DNA from: Glossina fuscipes
Lineage: Eukaryota > Arthropoda > Insecta > Diptera > Glossinidae
Length of the DNA: 64,000 nt
Assembly: GCF_014805625.2 (NCBI RefSeq)
Contig: NW_023998464.1
Span: forward strand, 8,279,813 to 8,343,812
Direction: 5' to 3'
Shown here: in pieces, positions 12,965 to 24,290 of the stretch
Numbering within the stretch: position 1 is the stretch's first letter
Layout of the letters: each line of letters opens with the position of its first letter
Translations under genes and position numbers: made by a program
Notes under the pieces: model-generated
Seen by the model: only the letters and a program-made list of their open reading frames with translations
The model's database searches: none
Told to the model about the DNA's origin: nothing

Positions 12965-14101
12965 TTAGTTTGGGGAAAAAGAAATCCATTATTTTTATAT
13001 GAACTTCAGGACTTTATTTAACATGCTTCGGATTGTCCGATTTGGGTCAAATATGCACCGTTTTGTTGTATGATTTGTTGCCATTTTAAAGGTAACTTCA
13101 AAATGCCTCTCTCATAGAGGTCCTGGTCCTGTATTTGCAAAAAACTCTAGTAGTCGATTTTCACAATCCTCCCTAGATTCCAATTTTTTATCATTAAAGA
13201 AATTTTGCAATGCAAGAAAGAGATGATAACCGCTTGGTGCCAACTCCGGACTGTATGGCGGATGCATTAAAATTTGCCAACCAAGCTCCCGAAGTTTCTG
13301 GCGAGTCACTGTAGATGTGTGTGGCCTAGCGTTGTCCTGGTGGAACACGACACCCCTCCTGTTGGCCAATTCTGGCCGTTTCTGGTCAATCGCTATCTTC
13401 AAACGGTCCAGTTGTTGACAGTAGAGATCAGAATTTAGCGTTTGGCCATATGGAAGCAATTCATAATAAATAATCCTCTTCCAGTCCCACCAAATGCTTA
13501 GCAAAACCTTCCTGGCCGTTAGTCCTGGTTTGACCACCGTTTGAGGTGCTTCACCACTCTTTGACCACGATCGTTTTCGCACAGGGTTATCGTATGTGAT
13601 CCATTTCTCATCTCCAGTCACCATCCGTTTAAGAAATGGGTCTATCTCATTCCGTTTGGCCAAGGCTTCGCAGATGGAAATTCGATCCATCATGTTTTTT
13701 TCTGTTAATTGGTGTGGCACCCAAACCTGTGCGAGGTGCATCTTTAACATCAAAAATTCCTAAACGGAATCTACGAAACCAAAATTGCACATAATTGGCT
13801 GTTACAGTATCGAAACCATAAGCACCATTCACAATTTTAGCCGCCTGGCTTGCATTTTCGCCTTTGTCAAAGAAAAACTGTAAAATGTACCGAATTTTCT
13901 CTTTGTTCACTTCCATTTTTAACACGCTGTAACTCACAACTGAATGCACCAAACAAAAAATAGCAAAAGAATTTTTTTTACTGCGAAATGTCACCTTTCC
14001 TACGAGCATAAATATCAAATTGTTTCATCGATACTTTACGAGAAATCTATCAGTGCAGCCATCTACCGAAAAAATAGTGGATTTCTTTTTCCCCAAACTA
14101 A
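12965..14101 (-). mobile_element. Mariner element, internally deleted, both TIRs present
   Basis: A Tc1/mariner cut-and-paste transposon of about 1.14 kb, against about 1.3 kb for complete members. The inverted repeats at 12965-12996 and 14070-14101 match at 31 of 32 positions; each begins TTAGTTTGGGGAAAAAGAAA reading inward. If the repeat is taken to begin at GTTTGGGG, TA dinucleotides flank it on both sides, as expected for a TA target duplication; with the longer TIR the right flank lacks one. The transposase reads on the minus strand and is broken. Good TIR preservation suggests a fairly recent copy. The protein resembles mellifera/capitata-type mariners, from memory. Confidence 0.95.
13018..13916 (-). 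pseudogene. Mariner transposase pseudogene, catalytic triad broken
   Basis: Reads from ATG at 13914-13916 (MEVNKEKIRYILQFFFDKGE) to TAA at 13018-13020. The first helix-turn-helix and the linker FDVKDAPRTG are present. The frame then jumps straight to VWVPHQL, so about 50 codons, including the second helix-turn-helix and the usual GRP motif, are deleted with a frameshift (about 13755-13735). The catalytic domain keeps the first Asp (VTGDEKW) and the second (HQDNARPH, codon 13334-13336). The third, 34 residues later, is Gly (PSGYHLF, codon 13229-13231). A further single-base frameshift near 13120 disrupts the carboxy end, where the expected YERG...LPLKWQQII reads on in another frame. It cannot be active, although the TIRs might be mobilised in trans. 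Confidence 0.93.
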
Positions 14102-17100
14102 TTCTTTCACCGTATTTTTCTTTTCATTTTCAACTCTTGGAGGATTTAGTTATACACAATGGATGGTTTAAACCTCAAAGTGAATCCTTTGAGTATATTT
14201 ATGTATATTCGAACCTATTCACCTGTCTAGTGGTGTTAATTGAAACGCAAATCCTTTCTTTTTTACTCTTTTATTCGGTTTTCCTGTTTTTTCTTTTTTT
14301 TCTTGATTTAATTTTCCTCAACATTGATTCGATTTTCTTTTTGTACGTATTTCGTAGCTTAAGAAGTATTGCTTCAGACTTTGGTCAACAATTTAATCAT
14401 ATTTAATGGATTTGTGGTGTTGTATGAAATGGTATAGAAACCGTTTTTTCTCCCTTTGCTTTCGTCCTTTTTATTAGAAATGAAAGCAAGGAAAATTTGC
14501 ATTTTGATTTTATTCAATTCAATGCTTAGGGAAAAATAGTTAAGTAAATTAAATAAATTTTTAAATGGTTCTTTAGTCGTTGCTGACAATTGCGATAACC
14601 AAAGATAAAGTCGTCTTCTTATAGTAAAACAATAATAAACTAGAATGAATAAACTAGACTTTGATTGTTTTAAACCATTTTATCTTACACGGTCAGAGGA
14701 GGTCTTAATTATATTTGTTAACATCCTTTCGAAATATTTTCTCTATCAGTTGTTAAACTTTTTCACCTTAGACGCGCCTGAGAACAGTGTTTAATAACTT
14801 TAACAAATTGTTTCTCCTTTTATTTATTAGGTTTCAAAGTTTCCCTAACGCTCTCATATGAATCCCCAATAGTATTACTTTCCATTAGTTACAATTATTT
14901 CGGTTAATATAACAATTAAGGTTTTGATATGTTATGACATTCATAAAGTTCTGATGGTAACACTACAAAGAGTTATAAGCCGTGGAGTAGACATTCCAAA
15001 TGTGCATCTCATATTAGACTATTAACGAAAAGATAGGTTTTCTTTTCAGAAATAGTACATCTCCGTAGGCGGTTTGTATAACAGGAATTGAATTGCAAAG
15101 AGACTAGTTGGGATCTAACAGCACTCCGTGTGCCCTAAGCATTGAAAAACCAAGAAGTCTCAAAATTTTTGTATGGATTCGTCGACTAAGCGTTGTTGTC
15201 TTATGCAATTTCTTCAATAAGTCCGCGACTTATTTTAAGCTAAAGCTTGTATCTGCCGCGACTCTAGAACGGGTGCGTGAGTTCCATAAGCAAGAGTAAA
15301 GCAGAACTCTTACGTTCGTTATAGGTGTCAGCGGGAGTCAAGCAACACTGAAGATTATGATTCAGTTTATGATTCAATCACCAATTGCCCCGTTTGGCGT
15401 AATCAACAAAACGCAGTTTTGTATTAAATAAAATTATATCCACCCAAATTAACCATTTATTAACAAGAACGATGTGTTTAAGTAGCTTTTTTCCCAGCCA
15501 ATGAGTTCAAGACGTAGGCCGTTTACTTTTGAGAGAATTGTATAACCTTTTTGACTCTGGCAATTTCTGGAAGCCATATTTAATGGGAATTTATATTCCT
15601 AAGCAAATAGCGATGTAGCCCATTTGACCTTATAGCACGCGACCTACTGGTCGCGGTTAGTCACAGAGCGCTTTACATTAGATCATCATCTCAATTGTCG
15701 TCATGATTATACAACAGAGTAGCAATTAAATAAAATTTCCATAAACTCAATAATCATTTTATTAAAGTGCGGTTTAACACTTTTCCATGTGATCATCTTA
15801 TACATGTGATTTAAATTTAAACTTGTTGTTTTTTTTTAATGCCCAGGAAGAATTTGTACCGTCTAAACGTTATTGAAGGTACTGCTAATATGAACTCGAC
15901 AGATGTGTATACATGGATAGTTCCCTAAAATAAGAAAATTAACTAAATTAAATTATTTAAGTGTTCTGAGTTAATTAGATTAGATACTTGGATATCTTCT
16001 ACGTTTGCTTAATAAAAAAGTTTTAATTTCTTCTTCACTTTAAACGAATTTCAAGTGCTACGGTTTATCGTCAATATAATAAACGTTAATTCTACCGTTC
16101 GAGAGTTGCGCAACTTTTTTTTTATTTTTCATTTTCTATCTGTTTTTTCTTTTTTTTTTTTGCTGTGTCTTTATCCGTAAACATTATAATTTTCTTTACT
16201 TTTTAAGTCTTCTTTAGGCATAATTTAATGTTTGCTAATTTATTCTGAAGCAGGAAATTGCTTTCAAGCAAGTGAAAATATAAGAAACAAAACAAAAAAT
16301 GTAATCAACTTTCTGCAAAGTTTTCTGGTTTAAAAAAAAGCGAATGAAGCGAAACAATTAAAGAAGCAAAAAAGCGAGGAAATTAGATACGTTTTTGGGG
16401 CGAATCCGGGGCACCCAACTCCTCGAGCATGTAAAAACCGCACAATGTGCAACTAAAGAGGTAATGTCAGTCAAAGCTATTTTGGCAAGTTTTAGAAGGT
16501 CTTGATGTTGAATGTTTGTACTTTTTTTATAAATACCAACCAATCAAAAGATGTTCCTCTACCGGGATCGCTAATAATTATTTTCTGTTCATAAAAACCC
16601 GCTACATAAAAAACTAAATATTTTGTGCAAAATACTATTACCGAGATAGTAGAGGACTGCAGGCGAAATAGTCCTCCAGATTCCGGTAAACTGCTATACA
16701 CAAAGTTCGTGTGTAACGATAGCTTCGTCGCGAAAGTGAATTTTCTGTTGTGGGTGAAATCATTTTATTCATGAATTCACTCATGTCGGCAGAGTTTCGT
16801 TTTGCTTGAATAGGTTTACGTTCAACTTTTTATTGAAATTACCCCTCTGGCTGAAACATGACATATGATTATCTCAGCCTCTTCGCAAAATTTCCATAAC
16901 CTGTGCCTACTGAAAAGTTTGTAACGATAAAAATAAAAGAAACAATAAAAGTAAGCAAATAAACGTATCATTGCCGTATATTAATAGAAAAATAGTTTCG
17001 TTAGATCTTTTCTCAACAGTTTATGCTTTGTCTATCTCCAGATGATATTAAGTACAATTAAGATGAATCCATACCGAGATTTTCAAAATGCCTAAGAGAC

Positions 17101-17937
17101 TTTAAATATTGTATAAACCTTTATACGACAACAGCAATAAATAAAAGTTATAACGCGCAAGTAAAGAAGAGATAATTTTAATACTTTTTTTTAAAACTTA
17201 CAAAAAATTAATTTTATAAATAAACTCACGAATTGTACAAAGTAGTTATCGCTACAAGTTGTTGCAGTGCTTTTATGGTTGTCAACACGTAGCCTTTAAT
17301 TAGCAATAAAAATAATTATTGCTTGAAATTCAAGAAGTGATATCGTGTGAAGCAAAAGCATTGGTAGCTGTATTCAACATCACAATAAAGTAATTAAAAA
17401 GTTTTTAATCGTAAAATTATAAATAACGCAAGACACTTTGTCTTTAGCTTACTTATTATGGAAACTTTTAGTAAATATGTGTATTTGGAAATACATAGGA
17501 AAAGCAATGTATAAATCTAATTTTAGCAAATGTAGTAATCACAGAGCTGATCAATAGAAAAAAATTATTTAATGCTTTTTTTGCTGTAAATTTTGGGGAA
17601 AAAAATTCCAAATCTAACACGTTTTCTAATACTTATAATCCATTACAAGGACACGTGTTTATTTCATTTCACGTAACCGAAATGCCTGAGAAAATTTGCA
17701 CTTTGGAGTACGCGAGGTATAAATTAGGATGGAAATCAGAGCTCATATCCAAAATATAACACAGAAGACTCAATGTACTCAAATAGTAATGTACGAACAA
17801 ATCTAAAGATCGCTAAGAACAATAGGGGGAAACCTACCTAAATATATATATGTATGTGTTCTAAATAAATGATACGTAAAATTCTTGATTTTTTAGTATG
17901 AGGGAAATATAAACCTCTTTAAGGGTAATCTAAAGAT
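14102..17937. other. Spacer, no recognised gene
   Basis: AT-rich. The open frames at 14020-14406, 15108-15299 and 16358-16701 have no motif I can defend. Poly-T and poly-A tracts are common. Nothing identified with confidence. Confidence 0.45.
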
Positions 17938-18329
17938 AATTATTTATTTATATATTTATTTATTTATTTTAATTCTACTTATACATGAAACCCAACTAAA
18001 CAAATAACAGCCGCGTTTAATTGGCACTTAAAGCAAAACTTATATTAAATTAATAATAAAACTTAGTATAAGTACAATAAAACAAAAAAATGGAAAAAAA
18101 AAAATGCAGGTACACAATCAGCATAGAGCCCCATTCACAACCGGTACAGGACCAAATTGCGAATGAACCCCTAAGCCATCGCAAACATGCATAAGCCTTG
18201 CAAGCGATAACAGTTAACAACAATTCATTTTCGAATCGTAACAACTTTTTAAGGTTAAAAGCTAATTTAATCGCGCATATTAAGCAATGTTGCTTAAGGG
18301 AACTTTAAAGAGTCCGATAATGAGAATAA

Positions 18330-19560
18330 GTGATAGACGTCATTTAGGTTCTTGCAAACAACTCTGAACGGATTAAACAGCTCATAATTATATTTACACT
18401 GACTAAGCTTAACCAAGATAAAGTGCCTAGAGAAGCGGTTAGGGACATTAAAGCTTATTTCACCAAGTAATCAAGGCGTGTCAATGGCACCATTTATTAC
18501 TTTGATTACAAAGGAAACGCCAAGAAACCCCAACAAAGGCATACTCGAGTATGGGTCTAACCAAACACATATACAGCCTTTCTGAAATGTAGGGATCACC
18601 AAGCCCTTTGGACCACCTCTTTATAAAACCAAGCGCGGACCTAGCTTTACTTAACGAGAGCTCAAAATGTAAGTTAAAACGTAATCTATGGACAAATAGA
18701 ACGCCTATATCTGTGAACGTATCGATGTCCTCCAACTTATGCGTATCAATGAAATACTGAGTAATGAGTCTTCTTGAGAAAGAAAGCTTCTTATATTTAT
18801 TTAGATTTAATTTCAGAAGATTCAAAGAGCACCATGCAACCAAATTATTCAAGTCACTTTGAAGCTGATGTGATTGCGATTCTACGAAGAAAGAAGAAAA
18901 CAGTTTCACAGCATCAGCAAACATTAAGATCTGGCTGGAATTAACCACCGATGGAAAATCGTTAATGTATAAACTAAATAAAATGGTACCTAAGTGACTT
19001 CCTTGAGGTACGCCTGACATAACGGGCAATTTATCCAATGTGATGAAGTTAAACAAAACTATAAATGATCTACTGTGCAGATAAGAGCTTATCCATTTCA
19101 CTAAATAGAGAGGGAAGCCAGAGGCTTGGTGTCTAAAGATAAGTAAATTATGGTTAATCATATCAACGCTTTGCTTAAATCAGTGTATATAACATCTGTG
19201 CGAGAGCCACTAGAAAAAGCCTTCAAAACATGACAAGTAAACTCTAACAAGCTGGTGACTGTAGATCGCGCTTTCCGAAAGCCGTGCTGGTGCGGAGAAA
19301 TATACGAATTAATGGCAAAGGCCAAATGCTGAGTCACAATTCGCTCGAACGGCTTAGGCAAGACACTCAACCTGGCTATGCCTCTGTAGTTCTCAACAAA
19401 TTGTCTACTCCCACTGTTGTGGATAGGAATAAGGAAACTACTCTTCCAACACGAAGGGAAAACATCTAAATTCAAGGACAGGTTAAAAATCTTTGAGATC
19501 ACACTCGACAGCGCAAGATTTAAGTACATATGATGGAATTCCATCAGGTCCAGGCGCAAC
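18330..19560 (-). pseudogene. Reverse transcriptase domain of copy 1 ORF2
   Basis: Reads in two main frames. The first part holds the fingers and palm blocks: PHQHGFRKARSTVTSLLEF and YTDLSKA (motif A Asp present). After a frameshift near 19160 comes SGVPQGSHLGTILFSLYIND. The catalytic box is FADAVKLF (codons 18910-18921) where the copy at 38 kb has YADD, so the second catalytic Asp is lost. The thumb (KLNLNKYKKLSFSRR, then DIGVLF) follows. Near 18528-18545 about 170 bp present in the 38 kb copy is deleted, joining ILEYAF directly to the GVS block. The enzyme would copy element RNA at a nicked target; this copy cannot. Confidence 0.92.
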
Positions 19561-20151
19561 TATATTTTAGAGAACTCAACGCATTAAAAACGTCATCTTC
19601 AGAAATAACCAGGTTAGGCGTTGAAACAGACTTAGTTATGAGATATGGGCAGTTTGCTGATAAATCGAAATTATCAATCGAAAAGTTTAGTCGGAAATAC
19701 TTAGCAAGCAGATTTGGGATTTCAAAATCATCCGAGGAATCATAGCCATTAAAAGAAGCACGAGAGGGATATGTGGAAATTTTTCTTTTAGAGTTAATAA
19801 CTTTAAAAAAGTATTTAGGATTAGCAAACAGAGAGGATTTAATGAACAGAAAGTATCTGCGGTAATAATGGTGGTTGAGGGAGTTAAATCTATGGCTCGC
19901 CACCGAGTAACCGAAATAGTCGAGCGCAGAGCCACTTTTCGAATATTTTTTGAATAGCGTGTTTTTTCTATTCTTGTAATATTTAATAGTCTTATTAAAC
20001 CAGGGGGGGACCTGCTTCGAGGTCGGCACTGCTTGATCGGAGCAGATGCAGCAATAGCTAGATTTAATGCATTGTAGAACGATGACAACAAGTTTTCAAT
20101 ACTTCCGGTTGAGAAATCAAGCCTCATATGTGAAAGACGATGTTTTAGCAA
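19544..20151 (-). pseudogene. ORF2 linker region of copy 1
   Basis: Two overlapping frames (19544-20029 and 19687-20151) together make the connector between endonuclease and reverse transcriptase. It includes the conserved-type block VPPWFNKTIKYYKNRKNTLF and SLFANPKYFFKVINSKRK. Linkers like this, with PWF(N/D) followed by a basic helix, are common to CR1/Jockey-group ORF2 proteins. The need to change frame marks an old indel near 20030. Confidence 0.85.
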
Positions 20152-20186
20152 TACAATATTGATTTTATGAAAATCATAACATTTAT

Positions 20187-20892
20187 TTAAAAAAGTTTAT
20201 TTGGCACATTAAGGCAGTTCAACGAACCATCATTCTTATGATGAAAGGACATGCACATTGATGGATGATAAGGATCCTCAGGTAAACTAAAAGGTGGGCA
20301 ACGATTTACGTTAATCTCAGGAAAGTTGGCAAAGCAGAGATCATGCAGTCTACCATTACAATTAGAGGTACGATTATATTGAACCAAATATTGATCAAAC
20401 AATTCATTAAAGAACACAACAGCCCTATCAGACGTTAAAGTAGGAATCAAACAGCCAGAATTATCACTGTTACACAAAATGACTTGAGGCAAGTTGAAGT
20501 CACCCAATGCAACGACCAAATCGTTAAGTCTAGACCGCTTGGCCACTTCACAAATGAGGGCAGCGTTTTTCTTGTAAATGGAGATATCAGAATTTGGGGG
20601 AATATAGGAGCAGGTTACAAATAGCTGTTTATTAGGCATTATCGCACGAATGGTGATAAGAAGTGGGAAATTCTATTGAATTGGACGGGACTGACTCAGA
20701 TACGGCAATTAATACACCACCACCAATGCGATTCACTCGATCCTTTCTGAAGACTTGGAAAGAGTTGTGAAAAAGTTCCGACGAATGAAGATCGAGTTTT
20801 AGCCAAGTTTCGGTGAAGGCCAAACAGAAAAACTCCGTGCTCACTGAATTTAGAAAAGTAGAACGAATTTTTGAATTAAGGACCCCCATCAT
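20187..20892 (-). pseudogene. APE-type endonuclease domain of copy 1 ORF2
   Basis: Two overlapping frames (20632-20892 and 20187-20639) give the target-nicking domain. Visible motifs are FCLAFTETWLK (catalytic Glu of the TETW box), RKDRVNRIGGGVLIAVS, SYIPPNS, VALGDFNLP (catalytic Asp and Asn), RLHDLCFAN and, near the end, DPYHPSM where active enzymes usually have SDH(H). The last change, if not a later frameshift, removes a catalytic His/Asp pair. A frameshift at about 20635 separates the halves. The upstream start is unclear, because an in-frame stop precedes the MMGVLN reading. Confidence 0.88.
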
Positions 20893-20928
20893 TTAGATAA
20901 ATGGGAGATAATGGGCGTGAAGAAACAT

Positions 20929-21500
20929 TTAGTTTTTTAAAGGCGACAAAACTATTGCGTTCGTATTACGGGGACGATTTGGAGGGATAAATTCCTTAAT
21001 TAAGGATCCTACTGGCCACAGTGGCTTGTTTAACAACATATCAATGTTTTCGGTCGGAACTAGTATTTTAAAAGAGGAGATTGCCCTGAATTAAGAAGGA
21101 GCCATTTTGAAAATGCTAACGCGCTTTAAGTTGAGTGATGGAACATTTGCGACTTTAGAAAATGGATCCCTGTTGGCTGACGTAACCTTAATTCGATAGC
21201 TTGACAGACGGATTGCACGCTACTAATCACCTCAAGCATCTAATGCAGACATATTTCTAAACCTCGCAAACATTTGACGAATTCAATACAATCCTTCAGC
21301 AAAGAAATTGGCAAAATATCATGGATAAAAACGCAAATACAAACAAATTTAACAATATTTGTGTTTCCTTACAAATGCAACAAATACTATAAAGTCCACT
21401 TAGATTTTTTTTACATGCGCTAAGAAGTAATGGCGCATGATAAAGAGGGTACTTTTTCACCATTAAGCCACGGTCACCTCCTACTCCTTGAAATTGCCCA
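20929..21500 (-). pseudogene. Decayed ORF1 of copy 1
   Basis: Upstream of the endonuclease the minus strand reads SSFKILVPTENIDMLLNKPL and then a stop at 20929-20931. This style of carboxy-terminal block (FKI.VP......L....WP.G..I..F) is typical of ORF1 proteins of CR1-like elements. Farther 5' there is a helical stretch (KDCIEFVKCLRGLEICLH, then MLEVISSVQSVCQAIELR) and a Cys-rich piece containing ACKKNLSGLY and CCICKE that may be the remnant of a PHD-like zinc finger. Stops interrupt every segment. ORF1 proteins bind element RNA. The 5' limit is a guess. Confidence 0.6.
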
Positions 21501-23056
21501 AATACGCAGAGAAACGTGTTCGCCTACTAGTAATCTCATATTCAGTATTCACAGTATTTAAGAGAATGTGATGGAATAAAAATTTAAGTGAAAGAAAGGC
21601 TTGTGCTTTGGTCTTTCGGTCAGTAATTATAACACGTTTATACTTTTTGCCAAATTGTTATTTTATACTGATTGTTATTAGTATTATTATTAAGTATTAT
21701 TATGAACTATTTATTACGTATGCGAACTTACTAGGACAACATATAGTTCCAAATTTGTTAAAAATGTAGTTGTCATTTTTTATTTTACCGTAAGTTTAGG
21801 CAAGTGAATCTTATACCTATAACGGCGTATAGGCGTAGACGCATTACTTGTTATAGCATTTGATGTTTTGCACCCCGACTGACAAACTCGAAAATGTTAC
21901 TCAAAATCTATTGGCCATCGAACAATTTTTTTGAATGACTGATTTATATCAATTTTAAAAGAGAAGAGAGACTTAAAAGAGAGAAATGTTATCAAAATAC
22001 ATATGTTGTTTTTCGCCAAAATATCTTGAATCGTCGATGTTTAGGAAATTAACAGTTAAGTGGCTAGTCTTCTTATACCTATACATATTGATTGAAAATG
22101 TGTATAAAAGGTCTGTTATATTGTTGTCACTAGTGACACAATTCGATGTCCACCATGTTCATATAATAATTAATTAATTAAACACCAGTATACCCGCATA
22201 TGCGAAATGCGTAAAACTTAAAATAAGCCGCAAAATGAAACAGTCTGAAGATAATATCTGAAATGCAACAGAAAACACTGAGATATCAAACAGAAAGGAC
22301 GTATGTATCTTTTGTGGTGGAGAGCGTGTATACAGTCGTAATGCAATGGACAGATGAAAAGAAATTAGCGTATGAGGTGTAGTGGTACACATGCGGCACT
22401 ATCACGAACATGGTGTTTGGTTATCTTTTAATGATCTTTAGTGTTTTAAAATATGTCACAATAAAATGACGCAGAGAAATAACGTTTGTCCAGGGCCCAA
22501 GGATACTCGTATACTTTCGCTCATATGTGCTGTAAACATTTCTCTATGCAGGATATAATGGGTGTACGGATAAGAGTGCATTAGCAGACGGAGATGTTTC
22601 ATTATACCCGCAACCATTTGTATAAACAATGTTATGCACCATCAACCTGTCACACGGGCACAATAAGGTCTATTCGACTCTTCAAACAAGCAAGCTCCTG
22701 TAATAGATATTTTCCTTTTTTCCCTTTTTAATTTTTTTTAAATTTTGGGATATTTTCATAAGAGTTTGTTTGGCACAAACTTACATAGAGAGGGTTCACT
22801 TATAATTATTTATTGTAGTGTTAGTTTCTAACCTTGTTCCGTTTCTTTATTTAAAAGTCTACCTAGACTTTTCTTTTTTTTTTTAATAAGCTCAATAAAT
22901 TTTGTAGAGTTTAATTAATTTTACCGTTTGTGTTTTTAAAACCGACCATCGCAATAACAACAATAAGAACAAACCCAACAAGAGCGCTATCAACATACGC
23001 TCGGGTAATAACAGTTGGTCGGGCAGTCAGAAAAATGCATTAAAATTTTTTTCCAG
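21501..23056. other. Spacer, no recognised gene
   Basis: AT-rich, with no motif-bearing open frame. The last 120 bases (about 22935-23003) are A/C-rich with CAA-type repeats, like the 5' leaders of fly transcripts. They could be an upstream leader exon for the candidate exon at 23057. Confidence 0.4.
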
Positions 23057-23169
23057 AAAATAAAGTTAATTAATTGAAATAACGATGAGAAATAGAACAA
23101 CAACAACGAAAATGCGAACGAATATAATGCACAAGAGAAGAAAGTCTATGAAAAGTACTTTCTTTAATG
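23057..23169 (+). other. Candidate first coding exon, plus strand
   Basis: A strong acceptor-like site (TTTTTTTCCAG, ending at 23056) opens a 113-bp segment closed by ATG|GTAAGTA (donor GT at 23170). Inside, ATG at 23085 starts a frame reading MRNRTTTTKMRTNIMHKRRK, then SMKSTFFNG, ending in phase at the donor. A second in-frame ATG at 23112 has the context GAAAATGCG and follows a CAACAACAACG leader-like run. A 52-nt intron-like segment (GTAATA at 23004 to CAG at 23056) precedes it. The product is unknown: basic, low complexity. Splice-like signals are the only support, and no partner exon was found. Confidence 0.3.
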
Positions 23170-23429
23170 GTAAGTAAAAACGCTCTAATTTTCTTCGAAA
23201 GAAGTGAAACACATTAAACATTAAACAGAGAAAATATGGTAAGAGGGTCTAAGTGAAAAAAGGATTGTTTTCCGATAACTACCGCGCGGTTTACTTCCCC
23301 ATATGAAAATATATATTTAACAGATTTTTTTCTTTTTTAAACCCAACAAGACGTTTGCAATACTCAGAATGAAGCATCAGCGCACCAATTATATATATTC
23401 TAGATCAACGTTAAATTCTGAGTCCATTT

Positions 23430-24010
23430 AAGCATGCCCGTCTGTCGAATGTCTGTTATAAACATTCCCCTGGTCGGTAAAATTAAGCTGTTGACTTCAA
23501 ATTTGGCGGAAACATTCTTGCACGCAGGCTGTTACAGAAAATGGGCAAAAGCGGTTGATGGACACCGCAACAACTCAGATTTTTCCTATTTTTCAAAAGG
23601 AACAAAAAATTGGTTTTTACTCATTATACTCATACTTGTGAACTACAGTAGATGAATATACAAAAATTTTGCTTTATATTCTGTGAGTGTATTGCACCAT
23701 ACAAAAATGAAAAAATTGGCCTCGCTTCCCCCATTATTATGGCGTATGAAAATTTAATTTTTCGTTCAATACCTATGTAAACCGCAGGAATGTAGAAAGT
23801 ACATAAATTTTTGATCAGTTTTTGACCAATTTGGAATGCACCTAAGCATGTTCGTTTGTCCAACTGTAGTGTCTGTGGTCAACTTTCCCCCAAGAACAAA
23901 GATCTCGCTTACAAATTTGCAAAATAATTTGAAAATGACACAAACCGGTCAAAAGACACGCCTACGAAACAAAAGCTGAGCACTCATTTGCTTTCTGTAT
24001 TTTTTTCTAG
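23430..24010 (-). repeat. Two copies of the dispersed non-coding repeat, minus orientation
   Basis: Reverse-complemented, 23815-23975 reads GTAGGCGTGTCTTTTGACCG, GTTTGTGTCATTTTCAAATT, then an ACCACAGACACTACAG block and GAACATGCTTAGGTGC. It aligns closely with 3171-3310 along its whole length. A second copy at about 23435-23600 reads GTTTATAACAGACAT...ACGGGCATGCTTAAATGG, with GCCAAATTTGAAGTCAACAG before it. The 74- to 78-codon ORFs within are products of the repeat. Confidence 0.65.
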
Positions 24011-24268
24011 TTACTCATAAAATTCAACACATATATCATATAAATTTTTATCATCCAATATTTTGAAGTATGGAAATTTAGTTTTTTTCCTTTTTTTAAT
24101 CCTTTTTAAGATAACAATTCGCTCGGGACAGAATATAATCTTCTTATTTGGTTTTATATAAACTATAAAAAACTACCCCTCCTTAGTGAATCTAGATTCT
24201 AACGTTATCTTGCAGATTTTAATCTATAATAGTTTAGGTTCAAGGTCGTTTTAGAAGACACGTATATA

Positions 24269-24290
24269 CGAATTCGAAATTTCGAATTCG
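24269..24290. repeat. Perfect 22-bp palindrome
   Basis: CGAATTCGAAA is followed immediately by its exact reverse complement. No flanking gene was identified. Could be a chance palindrome or a dyad-symmetric binding site. Confidence 0.8.

Larger units (their letters stand above)
17938..21500 (-). mobile_element. CR1/Jockey-superfamily non-LTR retrotransposon, copy 1, decayed
   Basis: A near-complete but inactive element on the minus strand. From its 5' side (high coordinates) there is a decayed ORF1 (about 20929-21500), then ORF2 with apurinic-type endonuclease (about 20190-20890), a linker (19544-20150) and reverse transcriptase (18330-19560). A 3' UTR follows and ends in an AAATA/AAATAAAT-rich tail at 17938-17970. 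Many stops and frameshifts split ORF2. Two related copies in this window (27487-28150 and 38036-39460) help define it. The 5' limit is uncertain and I could not find target-site duplications. Clade assignment is from motif style, so CR1-like versus another Jockey-superfamily branch is open. Confidence 0.9.

Noticed and set aside
15108..15299. Possible BEL/Pao retrotransposon fragment (YGFVD...AYAIS-like reading)
   Set aside because: Only a few residues fit, with stops, and the following blocks are not in the expected order.
18050..18244. 64-codon minus-strand ORF in the 3' part of copy 1
   Set aside because: It lies in the element's 3' UTR, after the ORF2 end, and has no counterpart in copy 3.
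19284..19745. Plus-strand ORFs of 61 and 71 codons opposite the retrotransposon
   Set aside because: They are antisense shadows of the reverse-transcriptase and linker frames on the minus strand.
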